From: Micromonospora sp. WMMA1947
GTDB lineage: Bacteria > Actinomycetota > Actinomycetes > Mycobacteriales > Micromonosporaceae
DNA: 64,000 nucleotides
Reading direction: 5' to 3'
Assembly (NCBI RefSeq): GCF_027497355.1
Contig: NZ_CP114909.1
Span: forward strand, 1,302,001 to 1,366,000
The notes beneath the pieces are model-generated. The model was not told the DNA's origin and did no database searches. It saw only the letters and a list, made by a program, of their open reading frames with translations. Position numbers and translations under genes: made by a program. Position 1 is the stretch's first letter, and the number at the start of each line of letters is the position of its first letter. Shown here in pieces: positions 44,701-52,945 of this stretch.

Positions 44701-47215
44701 CACCGATGCCGGTCTGCTGCGGGTCTGCCGCGAACAGTCGCAGGTCGTACGAGAGATGCCGAAGGTTCTTGCGGCGTTCCAGCTCGATGAGGGTGTCCGC
44801 CAGCTGCTCCGCGCGCCCCGGGTTGACCACGCACAGGACCAGGGTGGCGACGTAGGGGTGCATCCGGACGTAGCGCTCGATCCGGTCAGCGAGTTGTCGG
44901 GCGGTGACCGTCAGGGCCGCGCTCGGACTGTCCGGCACGCCGAGCGCCGATGCCACGTCGGCCAACAGGGTCCGCGGGTCGCCCGTTTCCGCCGGCAGGT
45001 AGACCCCCCAGTGGGTGGCGAAATCGACGGTAGCGGCGCTGAGCCGGCGGTCGGTGCCGACGGCGGTCAGCGGGAAACCGGTCGGTGCCAGGGCGAACAA
45101 CCGCTCGGCCGCCGCCCGTACCCGGTCCTTGTCACCCGCGTGAACGAGCGGGGCGACGGACGAGGCTTCCGCGAGCCAGTGTCGCCCAAGCCGGGCCCAG
45201 GTGACCATCCACAGCAGACGCAGTGGGTGGGTGGGGGCGACCAGGGTGAGCTGGTGCAGGTTGCCCCGGATGTCCTGGTGCTCCACCACGACGGTGTCGA
45301 TCTGCAACAACGTCGTCAGTTGCCGCGTCAGCTCGGTGTCAGCGATCCGCCCGGTGCTGTGCAGCGATCCGTTGAGCAGCTCGGTGTATGCCTCCGCGTA
45401 GGCGAGTACGGCGGTGTCGATCCGGCTCAGATCACGGCCGGCAACGACCATGCCATCGTCACCACTGATCGCGGTCAGGACGGCGACCCGGGTGGCGAGG
45501 AACGTGTCGAGCCGTTCCGAGGCAGCCAACGGTGGGTGCTGATGCTCGACCTCGACAAGGCGCGGCGATTGCCCGGCCGCTGTGCTCAACTGACGGCCGG
45601 CGAGCCGGGTGGGCTCGGCCAGGATCTGCCGTTCCAGCTCGGCGAGGATCGGAGCGAGCGCCACCTGCGCGGTGCCATGCCCGCCGAAATCGGCCTCGAC
45701 GATGGTGCGGGCCGGATCCTTCCATGACGTCTGCTGGCAGCTGACCTCCTGCCAGTCCCGCCCGTCCGCCGACGCCTCGAACGCCAGCCGGAGCAGCTCC
45801 TGGGTCACTCCGGCGGTCCGGCGGTTGTTGGGTTGGCTGGGCGGCTCGTCGAGGTCGTTTTCCGCGACCACGTAGAACCGGTGACTCTCGTTGTCAGGGT
45901 GGCTGGGCGGAAGCTCGGATTCCGGCTGGTCGCGGCGGCTTGCCGGCTGGGAGGTCTCGACCGGCAGCGGCACGCCCGTGTTGTCCATCGGCGTGACCCG
46001 GATGTAGTGCCAGCCGTGGTCGAGCCGGGCAGAGCGCAGCCGCTTCAGCACCGCCTTGTACGCCTCCCGTCGGTTGGTGCCGACCTTGACGGTGGTGTGT
46101 ATCCCGGTCGGGCCGGACTCCTCGGACATCAGCTGGACGGAGAAACTGGTCAGGCCACGGACCTGTCGGGCGTCCGGGGTCACCCCGAAGACCACCGACA
46201 GCTGGTTGTGGCCGGATGCGCCGCCTGGCAGGTAAGCCTGGCCGGAGATGCTGCCCAGGACCGGGTGGTCGCGGTGCTCAGCTCGCCCGCCGGCCCGCGG
46301 CAGGGGCAGCTCATCGATGGTGATGCGTACGGCCGATGCGACCCGGTCCTCCGGCAGCGGCCAGCGGTGGAACGACAGCCCCCAGTTGGCGCGGTCGACG
46401 ACGATCCGGCGGGTCCACTCCGGGGAGGTGTCCTGGCCGACGTCGGCCAGGAATTCGGCCACCTTGGCGCGGAACGCGGCGTCGGTGAGCCGCAGGTCAA
46501 CGACGCGTTGCCGGACCGAGCGGTCGGCGCGGTTCAGCGCCTGGATGGTCCGGGCGTTGCGGGTCGCCCGGGTGCGCACCTGGGCGGGGTCGGCGAACAG
46601 CTCGAAGTCGGGGATGAGCCCGAGCTCGAACAGCGCGCCCCCGACGGCCTGCCGGTCCCGGTCATTGTGTTCGACGGTGAGCAGGAACCGGGCCCGCTGT
46701 AGCGGGCCGGCGACGACCCCGTACGCCTCGGTTGCCTGCTCGTCGAGCACGCCGAACAGTTCGCTGATCGCCGTGCGCAGCCCGTCGGGTAGGGCGGTCT
46801 GCAGGCGGGTGGCGAGCTCCTGGTAAACGTCGCCGGGTTCACTTTGCTCGAAGGTGGCGACCCCAAAGGAGTCTTCGGCGCTGGCGTGTGTGCCGGGTGG
46901 AATGAACACGAGCAGCGGTGGGCGCTGGCGGTCATCGGCGTCGGGGTTGCGCAGCTCGACAAGCTTGGTGCCGCTGATCGCCACATCGTCGGGCACCTGG
47001 GGTGGCTGTCCGAGGACGTGGACCTGGGCGGCGGCACCGGCCGCGCCGCGTAGCCGGCGACACAGCTGGGCGGCCAGCGGCGCGCCGAGGTCGGTCACCC
47101 GGACACAGTGCCCCGGTGCGCGGGCGGCGAGCAGCGCGGCGAACCGGGGCACCAGGACCCGTTCGAGGGCTTCGTCGAGGTCGGTGTCGGTGACTTCGCG
47201 CAGTCCGGTGCTCAT
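41774..47215 (-). CDS. mad8: MADS giant ATP-binding protein with nuclease-like and HerA-type ATPase domains
   Basis: Predicted 1813-aa protein, last gene of the defence operon. Most of the first 1150 aa is unassigned. Near residue 1175, after LRRTDLALFSLDAQRRA, the strand CRLVEVKCHS supplies a D...ExK arrangement of the PD-(D/E)xK nuclease fold. After an acidic/Pro-rich linker (about 1330-1420) comes a HerA/FtsK-like ATPase: GIIGEYGGRHIALDLNETH, Walker A GVQGAGKSYTLG (about 1452-1463), Walker B NKLVVFDEAHKF (about 1687) and a SILVASQEP sensor. The layout fits the ATP-binding protein MAD8 of the methylation-associated defence system; it probably translocates on and cuts unmodified DNA (inference). 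ATG 47215 overlaps the mad7 stop. Confidence 0.8.
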   Translation of the reverse strand: MSTGLREVTDTDLDEALERVLVPRFAALLAARAPGHCVRVTDLGAPLAAQLCRRLRGAAGAAAQVHVLGQPPQVPDDVAISGTKLVELRNPDADDRQRPPLLVFIPPGTHASAEDSFGVATFEQSEPGDVYQELATRLQTALPDGLRTAISELFGVLDEQATEAYGVVAGPLQRARFLLTVEHNDRDRQAVGGALFELGLIPDFELFADPAQVRTRATRNARTIQALNRADRSVRQRVVDLRLTDAAFRAKVAEFLADVGQDTSPEWTRRIVVDRANWGLSFHRWPLPEDRVASAVRITIDELPLPRAGGRAEHRDHPVLGSISGQAYLPGGASGHNQLSVVFGVTPDARQVRGLTSFSVQLMSEESGPTGIHTTVKVGTNRREAYKAVLKRLRSARLDHGWHYIRVTPMDNTGVPLPVETSQPASRRDQPESELPPSHPDNESHRFYVVAENDLDEPPSQPNNRRTAGVTQELLRLAFEASADGRDWQEVSCQQTSWKDPARTIVEADFGGHGTAQVALAPILAELERQILAEPTRLAGRQLSTAAGQSPRLVEVEHQHPPLAASERLDTFLATRVAVLTAISGDDGMVVAGRDLSRIDTAVLAYAEAYTELLNGSLHSTGRIADTELTRQLTTLLQIDTVVVEHQDIRGNLHQLTLVAPTHPLRLLWMVTWARLGRHWLAEASSVAPLVHAGDKDRVRAAAERLFALAPTGFPLTAVGTDRRLSAATVDFATHWGVYLPAETGDPRTLLADVASALGVPDSPSAALTVTARQLADRIERYVRMHPYVATLVLCVVNPGRAEQLADTLIELERRKNLRHLSYDLRLFAADPQQTGIGVALAQLLSGEWSTTAEAETFCTPTSAGLAPKLAVAVLPLDDFRSATSRHTAHLTLLFDAFSGEDLGVGPARPDSTAPLHGLVQELTVDYVDTTDGIVAWHKQPRHGPGRDIPGSEEYSDLLTALPQTISVATATVATGEAGTGLVPRITLNLTAADASLLHQAHRCSDWVITVDRTLGVEYFDSPGSSRRTDYIIDFASTGPDGLGHQLVVSSRSVDELRSLLRPMLDQHGFQVDRRHAGTFFDQLRLLSGRLAFKIASTAPNQRTEVLGLALARLYLSHQGVLGDQILVPLDSHLELYRDARRRADEVAESVGLRRTDLALFSLDAQRRAITCRLVEVKCHSTLTSIADLQKVRNEITEQLSRSRDVLAEGFDPAYYQPDRPDRASRNAELAALLRFYLGRAVRHGIIDGASEITEEAHWMLDHLDWGYQLSFTQTGLIFDLRGSGTDQDDEGEVEFHRVGRDVISELLGGIATDPVLAAASPTDTHSEGTFGTRQSTVAHLPQAAFRAPARDHVVPQGRPPSDRAPETPNDRDDAITDATPTGPEPVESTGPAELLESTDRSEQPVPDPPAPSVQPDIYIGAAGPSPQYGIIGEYGGRHIALDLNETHTISLFGVQGAGKSYTLGTIVEAASLATPPVNRLPQPLATIIFHYSPILSYVPEFTSLVAPNSDATQVQRLRDRYGVAPAGLDDVLMLVPEDQLEQRRNEYPGIELRALKFSSTELRAAHWRFLMGAVGNQSTYIRQLGRIMKAHRNNLSIDALRAGVDQSSLSDPIKQLAHQRLDLAADYIDDTARIQDLVRPGRVIIVDLRDELIEKDEALGLFVVLMELFSEATSAGRRFNKLVVFDEAHKFIDSPDLAAGLIESVREMRHKGMSILVASQEPASVPIALIELSNQLILHRFTSPAWLKHLQKANAALADLTPAKMAALGRGEVYIWSGKATDPAFSRSAVKAHIRPRITEHGGSTKTAVAAD

Positions 47216-48810
47216 CGTGGCGCTCCGTCGGGCTCGAGGCGATAACGCGGGGTGATGGTCTGGGTGAGGTAGGCGTCGGAGAGGTCGGTGTAGAAGCCGA
47301 TCTCCCGCAACCGGGCGACGAACGCGGCCCGGTTCTCCCGAAGCGCCCGGTGGTCGATGATGCTGGGCTGGCCAAAGCCGTCCCCTGGCGGAAGCTCGTC
47401 GATGTATAGCCCATACCGGTCGCGTAGCACCGCGAGGAATTCGTCGACTCGGATCGCAGCGGTCCGCAGCGCCCCGGCGCCGTCGGGCCGCAGCAGGGCC
47501 AACTGGAGGAGCACTTCGAGTAGTCGGCTGTCGAGCACGAAGCGGCGCTGTCCGCGACGCGGCTGGGTGAGCATCGCGCCAGGACGGTGTTTGAGCAGCA
47601 GGCTGTCGAGGCAATCGGTCAGGTAGCCACGGTGGAACTTGATCCGGTAGGCGGTGATGATCTCGATGTAGGTGGCGAACGGGTCGAGCTTCAGCTGCAG
47701 CAGGTCGGCGATCTGCGGATCGAGGCCGTTGTCCTCGCCGGATGCCGCCTCCACGACCCGGGCCAACCGGGCTTCGGCGAACCGGCCCCGGTCGGCCTTG
47801 TGCGCCGGGCCCAGCAGCGACAACAGTTGCTCGATGAGGAACATGCCATCGGCCGGCTTGCGTAACTTGCCGATCTTCACCAGGTGCCAGCCGAAGTCGT
47901 CGAGCTTCTTCACGGTGAAGGTCGCCTGCACGAACGCCGGGATCCGGTCGTACCAGACCTGGGCGCTCGTTTCGGCCAGCCGGGCGGCGGGTGTGCCGGG
48001 CACTCCCGCGACGTCGAGGAAGAATCCGCCACCGAATCCGACGCGGTCGCCGGTTGTCCAGATCGGCAACGTCTTCATGATCCGGAAGTGGTACCGTGCC
48101 AGGTGGAAGGCGAACAGGATCTTCAGGTGGTCGACCAGCACCGATCGGGGTACGACTCCCCGGTGGTACAGCAGCCGGGTGACGTCCTGGGTGAGTAGCT
48201 CGGCGGCGGCGGTGTCCAGCGGTGGGTAGATCTTGCGGACCCGGCTGCGGTCCTCCCGGTCGGTGACCTTGGTCTTGGCCGCCTCGCAGAGGTTGATCAG
48301 GGTCTGGGTCTCGACGTCGATCTCGGTGGCGTCACCGACGCCACCGATCCGTTGGTCGACCCCCGCGAAGAAGAAACGTTTCAGCTGCTCCAGCACGGTG
48401 CCACGAGTTGTCGAGCCGTGATGGAGCATCCAGTAGAGCTGTTCGTCGGCGCCGTATGGCCGGGATCGGCGCGCTACTCGGAAGCGGTAGGTGAAGCCGT
48501 GCAGCGGACGCAGCCCGGCGATGGCCTGGCCAGGTTTGCCCCGGTTTACCAGGTCGAGCAGGTGGGTTTCCAGCCAGCGGGCGGTGACCTCCGGGTCGAA
48601 TCCGACGAAGTGATCAGGATGCTTGGTGATCTCTTCGACGAAGACGTCGACGCTCAGATCCGCCCCCGAGCCGACCAGCACGCTCGGCGAGCCCTTCCAC
48701 CGCAGCCGGGGCAGCAAGGCGGTGAGCACCCGGTCCATGTCGAGCTGTTTGTAGTCGAGGTAGCTGACCGCCGGGTGGCGGAACTCCTTGTCGTCCTTGT
48801 GTAGCCCCAC
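47212..48810 (-). CDS. mad7: MADS protein of unknown function
   Basis: Predicted 532-aa cytoplasmic protein with no recognisable catalytic motif. It begins VVGLHKDDKEFRHPAVSYLD and is rich in helices throughout (DEQLYWMLHHGSTTRGTVLE, HLKILFAFHLARYHFRIMKT), with a winged-helix-like C-terminus. GTG 48810 overlaps the TAG of mad6 (TAGTG), with GGAGGAG 5 nt upstream, so the much longer open frame upstream is not used. By position and size it matches MAD7. Tight coupling suggests it works in a complex with its neighbours. Confidence 0.75.
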   Translation of the reverse strand: MGLHKDDKEFRHPAVSYLDYKQLDMDRVLTALLPRLRWKGSPSVLVGSGADLSVDVFVEEITKHPDHFVGFDPEVTARWLETHLLDLVNRGKPGQAIAGLRPLHGFTYRFRVARRSRPYGADEQLYWMLHHGSTTRGTVLEQLKRFFFAGVDQRIGGVGDATEIDVETQTLINLCEAAKTKVTDREDRSRVRKIYPPLDTAAAELLTQDVTRLLYHRGVVPRSVLVDHLKILFAFHLARYHFRIMKTLPIWTTGDRVGFGGGFFLDVAGVPGTPAARLAETSAQVWYDRIPAFVQATFTVKKLDDFGWHLVKIGKLRKPADGMFLIEQLLSLLGPAHKADRGRFAEARLARVVEAASGEDNGLDPQIADLLQLKLDPFATYIEIITAYRIKFHRGYLTDCLDSLLLKHRPGAMLTQPRRGQRRFVLDSRLLEVLLQLALLRPDGAGALRTAAIRVDEFLAVLRDRYGLYIDELPPGDGFGQPSIIDHRALRENRAAFVARLREIGFYTDLSDAYLTQTITPRYRLEPDGAPR

Positions 48811-51800
48811 TACGACTCCTCCCGTGGGGCCACCGGCTCCATCCGGATCTGCCCAGTTGGCTCCCGCAGCACCCGCCACAGCTCCCGCCCGGTCACGGTG
48901 AGCAGCAGTTCCTGGTACGGGGCGGCGGACAGCTCGTGCTTGAAGATGGTCAGGCCGAGATGCAGCCCTTGGCGTTCGGCGATGCCGGGCAGGTAGCCGT
49001 CCCGCAGCCGGTTGAGTAGCTCGAACAGGTCGAGCCGGATCCGCAGCGCGGCGTGCTGGTCGGCTGCGCTCCGGTAGCCCAGCACCAGCTCCTGGGCACC
49101 ACCCTCCAGGTAGGGCGACTGCGGCGCACCGTCCGCACGCAACGACAGCTGCCCGGCGGGGAACAGCCGGTAGCTGCGGATCCTGCCGTCGGGCACCGCT
49201 CGGACCTGCAACGCCAACGCGTCGGCGATCCGGGCGGCGTCGCCGAGTCCTTCGCTGCGGTTCAGCGCGCCGATGAGCTCCGGCAGCCGAGACGGCAGGT
49301 CGTCCGGGCGGGCCAGCAGGCTCAGGAAGTCCGATGCCGAGCGGTACGGCAGCATCCGACGTGACCGTTCGTCGTCGACGCACTCGAAGTAGAACCGGCG
49401 ACGGGCGGCGGCGAGGTAGCGGCGGTGCGCCTGGCCGGTGGCTGAGCTCAGTGCCGTGCCACGTGGCAGATCGCCTACCAGGCGTTGCAGCAGCTGCAGG
49501 TCGTATTCACCGCGCTGGTCGACCGTCATCAGGGCGCGGCCGGCGTCCGGGCCGACGTAGTCGAGCCGGCGGTCCAGGCCCGGATCGGCGACCGCAGCGA
49601 TATCGACTTGGGTCAACAGGTTCAGTAGTCGGTCGGCGCCGTCGACCGGCCCGGCCCAACTGTTGAAGTAGAAGCCGTCGAGCACCTCGGTGAGCTGGTC
49701 GCTGGCGTACAACTCGTGGATGTCCGCGCAGTCGAGACCGGAGGTGAGCATGAAGGCCAGCGCCGACTGGACGTCGCGGACGGTGATGTGCGCGATGCCG
49801 CGCAGCTCGGTCAGGCGGTAGAGCATCCGCAGCCGTGCCGTGATCTTCGGCCCGATCGCCGGGTGCGCGAAGGTCTGGGCGTTGTGCCGGGCGTAGCACT
49901 TGTCGACGAGCACACACCCGTCGCACCCCTCCCACCGTTGGGGGTGGGTCATCCGGCTCAGCATCCGGTCGAAGACGGCACCGTTGAGCTCGTCGGAGTC
50001 GTCCAGCAGGCTGCGGCGGTTGAGGTTGATGACCACGACGCCTGACTCAGCGGCACCTGGACCAGCGGCACTCGTGTCAGCGCCGGCGGTCGGCGCTTCG
50101 GACCGGCCGTGCAGACCGGTCAGCACCTGGTCGGCCAGGGTCGGGAACGTCGACCTGTGGGTGTCGAGGAAGTCGACCAGCCGACCTTCGTTGATCGCGA
50201 TCAGCCGGGTTTCTCCGGCGACCCCAGCCAGGTCGGCACCGGCGAACGGCGCGAAGAAGTCCAGCAGGACATCGTCGTTGTGCTTGTCCGACTCGTCCTG
50301 GCTGCCGTCATGGTTGGTCCGCAGGACCAGGCCGGTCGGGGTCTCGAAGTCCGCTCCGTTGGCACGCCGCACGGGGATGCGCGGCCCGTCCTTGGTGGCG
50401 ACCGTCAACAGCCGTTCCAGGAACGCGGTCTTGCCGTCGCCAGCGTTGCCAGTGATGATCACCAGCCGGTAGGTGCCGGCCAACACGTCGGGGGTGAGCT
50501 TGTCGTCCAGCGCGGTGGTCACGTAGAGATCGAACGCCGGGTTGCCGCCGGCGCGGGTGCCGGCGTTGCTCCGGACGCTTTGGCTGTAGAGCGTCTGCAG
50601 GTGCCCGACGAACGAATTGCTGCCGGCCGACGACGGCGTGGGCGGCGGGAGCACCGGGTCGGCGGGCTCCGGTCGCACCGGCTCGAACACCTGGTCGCCG
50701 AGGTCGCGCAGCGCGTCGCGCAACTGCTGGGCGCTGGTGTACCGCTCGCTGCGCAGTGGGGCGATGGCGGTCAACAGGGTGTGGACGAGTCGTTCGGAGA
50801 GGTTGCCGAGCCCTGGCACCTGGCGTGGGTCGTCGGGCCGCCGACCGATGGTGGCGGCGCGATCCGAGAACGGCCACTGACCGGTCAGCACCTCGTAGAG
50901 GGTCAGCCCGAGCGCGTAGACGTCCCGGTCGATGAGGTCGGCGCGGGTGACCGGCCCGCCGACGGCGAAGTCCGGCGGGGCGTAGCGGGCGGTGCCACCG
51001 GTGCGCGACAGGCTGGAGTCGTCGGAAACCGCCACGTTGAAGTCGATGATCTTGCAGCCGTTGTCGGTCCGCAGCAGGTTCGCGGGCTTGATGTCACAGT
51101 GGTAGATGCCGTTGTCGTGCAGGTAGGTAAGCCCGTCGGCGACGTCGATGCCGAGCCGCACGGTGTCCGCCGGCCCCAGCGCCCGCTGACTGACCAGCTC
51201 GGCTACCTGCTGACCGTCGACGTATTCGAAGACCAGGTACGGGATCTCGCCGCCGTCGAGGAAGTCGGCGCTCTCCACCTTGACCACACTGGGATGTGCC
51301 GGCAGCCGCAGCAGCAGTTGATACTCGACCCGCAGCCGTTCGATCACTGAATCCCGGTCGCGGTGCACGATCTTCACCGCCCGGTCGAGGCCGGCAAGAC
51401 GGTCGTACGCCTGGTAGGCGGTGCCGTAGGAGCCCGGCTTGCCGAGCCGGCGGCGGATGGTGAACTTGTGCGTCAGCTGGTGACCTGGCGGCAGGTCCCG
51501 GAATTCGGGCTGCGGCGGCGTCGGCGTGGAGGCAGCCTCGGCCCGCCTGGTGTTGCCCGGTCGGATCAGCCACCCCAGGTCACGCAGGGCCTCGGCGGTG
51601 GTGGGCCGCGCCGATGGCGCCAACGCGCACATCCGGCGCAGCAGCTCGGCCAGCGCCGGACTGAGTCCGGCAGCGGTCATCACCTCCGGCGGCAGTACGC
51701 TGCCCCGGCGGATCTGGTCGTCGGTGGTGGCGAATGGCAGCTCGCCGGTGAGTAGCCGGTACGCGATCACCCCGGCGGCGTACACGTCGGACGCTGGGCT

Positions 51801-52943
51801 CATCGCCTGGGCCCGCCGCTGGCATTCGGGGGCGACGTAGGCCGGGTCGAGCACGTCGGCCAGCCGGTCGATCACCGAGTGGTCTCGTGGCCCCTGTGGC
51901 CGGGCGTAGTCGAACCCGGTGAGCACGCCACGGTTGTCCCGGGTGACCAGCACCGACGCCGGGGTCAACGCCCGGTGCAGCACCCGGTGGGTGTGCGCGT
52001 GGGTGAGCCCACGCAGCAGGTCCGCGACGATCCGCAGCCGCACGTCGGCGCTGAGCGCCTGCCGTGGGTCGGTCAGGTGCACGGTCAGCGGTTGGCCGTC
52101 GACGTCGTCGAGGACGAGGACGAACTGTCCTTCGTCGTCGGTGGGGAAGAAGTCGCGTCGACCCACGATGTGCGGGCTCGGCGGCATCTTCGTCAGGACC
52201 TCGTACGCGTTGCCGATCGCATGGCGCTGCATCGCCCGCTGATCGGCGGGCAGGAACGGGTCGGCCCGGTAGACCCGCAGCAGCACGGTCTCCGAGGCGA
52301 CGATGGTGGCGTTGCGGGCCCGGTACTCGGTGACCTCCTCGTCCCCGCCGAGCCGTTCGCAGACCTGCCAGTTGCCGAAGTGTCGGGGCCCGGTGCGACG
52401 GCGGACACCGCTGCCCAGGGCGTTGAGGACGGTCGCCTGCTGGGCTCGGATGTCGCGGATCATGCCGGCCCGGATCCGGGCCGGGTCATCGAGGGCCGGT
52501 ATCAGGCTGGGCAGGTCGACGACGTCGATGGCGTCGGCGTCGGGGCGGTCGCTGGGGTCGACCAGCCGGGCGTCGCGACCGGCCAGGACCACCAGGTGGC
52601 CCACGTAGACCTGGGAAAGCTCGGGTCGGGCCCGCTCCAATATGCCTTTCAGGGCCCTGGCGTGCCCCCGGAGTTTGCGCACCGGCGAGGCGAACGAGTC
52701 GCGGCCCTGTGGATACCACCGGACGCCAGCGACGTCGATCCGACCGGCGGTGCCCTTTACGTCGATCAGGTGTACGGCCCGGGTGGTCACCACCACCAGA
52801 TCCACTTCGTACGCGGTGCCGCGCACCGGGATCTCGATGTTGTGCAGCACGAACCAGTCGCCGGGAGCGTTGTCCCGCAGGTGCGCGATCACTCGGCGTT
52901 CCCCGTCGTTGGCCGGGGTGGACCCACCAACGATCTCAGCCAC
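48810..52943 (-). CDS. mad6: MADS kinase: NERD, pseudokinase, kinase and P-loop NTPase domains
   Basis: Predicted 1377-aa protein. Residues 1-180 are a NERD domain (YEVDLVVVTTRAVHLIDVKG, Asp48 and Asp61-x-Lys63 of the PD-DxK site). Residues about 200-450 are a kinase fold without catalysis: VLLRVYRA lacks the Lys, HRALTP replaces HRD, GFDYA replaces DFG. Residues about 490-770 are a second kinase with LDRAVKIVHRD, HCDIKPANLL (about 612-621) and DFN in place of DFG. Then comes a P-loop NTPase (ITGNAGDGKTAFLE, about 829-841) with a C-x2-C-x5-C cluster (CDGCVLVDKC, about 1005). It probably senses infection and signals by phosphorylation. GTG 52943 is 2 bp from the mad5 stop. Confidence 0.85.
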   Translation of the reverse strand: MAEIVGGSTPANDGERRVIAHLRDNAPGDWFVLHNIEIPVRGTAYEVDLVVVTTRAVHLIDVKGTAGRIDVAGVRWYPQGRDSFASPVRKLRGHARALKGILERARPELSQVYVGHLVVLAGRDARLVDPSDRPDADAIDVVDLPSLIPALDDPARIRAGMIRDIRAQQATVLNALGSGVRRRTGPRHFGNWQVCERLGGDEEVTEYRARNATIVASETVLLRVYRADPFLPADQRAMQRHAIGNAYEVLTKMPPSPHIVGRRDFFPTDDEGQFVLVLDDVDGQPLTVHLTDPRQALSADVRLRIVADLLRGLTHAHTHRVLHRALTPASVLVTRDNRGVLTGFDYARPQGPRDHSVIDRLADVLDPAYVAPECQRRAQAMSPASDVYAAGVIAYRLLTGELPFATTDDQIRRGSVLPPEVMTAAGLSPALAELLRRMCALAPSARPTTAEALRDLGWLIRPGNTRRAEAASTPTPPQPEFRDLPPGHQLTHKFTIRRRLGKPGSYGTAYQAYDRLAGLDRAVKIVHRDRDSVIERLRVEYQLLLRLPAHPSVVKVESADFLDGGEIPYLVFEYVDGQQVAELVSQRALGPADTVRLGIDVADGLTYLHDNGIYHCDIKPANLLRTDNGCKIIDFNVAVSDDSSLSRTGGTARYAPPDFAVGGPVTRADLIDRDVYALGLTLYEVLTGQWPFSDRAATIGRRPDDPRQVPGLGNLSERLVHTLLTAIAPLRSERYTSAQQLRDALRDLGDQVFEPVRPEPADPVLPPPTPSSAGSNSFVGHLQTLYSQSVRSNAGTRAGGNPAFDLYVTTALDDKLTPDVLAGTYRLVIITGNAGDGKTAFLERLLTVATKDGPRIPVRRANGADFETPTGLVLRTNHDGSQDESDKHNDDVLLDFFAPFAGADLAGVAGETRLIAINEGRLVDFLDTHRSTFPTLADQVLTGLHGRSEAPTAGADTSAAGPGAAESGVVVINLNRRSLLDDSDELNGAVFDRMLSRMTHPQRWEGCDGCVLVDKCYARHNAQTFAHPAIGPKITARLRMLYRLTELRGIAHITVRDVQSALAFMLTSGLDCADIHELYASDQLTEVLDGFYFNSWAGPVDGADRLLNLLTQVDIAAVADPGLDRRLDYVGPDAGRALMTVDQRGEYDLQLLQRLVGDLPRGTALSSATGQAHRRYLAAARRRFYFECVDDERSRRMLPYRSASDFLSLLARPDDLPSRLPELIGALNRSEGLGDAARIADALALQVRAVPDGRIRSYRLFPAGQLSLRADGAPQSPYLEGGAQELVLGYRSAADQHAALRIRLDLFELLNRLRDGYLPGIAERQGLHLGLTIFKHELSAAPYQELLLTVTGRELWRVLREPTGQIRMEPVAPREES

Positions 52944-52945
52944 GA

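Noticed and set aside
47215..47614. N-terminal extension of the 1813-aa protein to 1946 aa
   Set aside because: The extra 133 codons lie antisense-free but inside the mad7 coding region in another frame and are Arg/Pro-rich; ATG 47215 overlapping the mad7 stop is the natural start.
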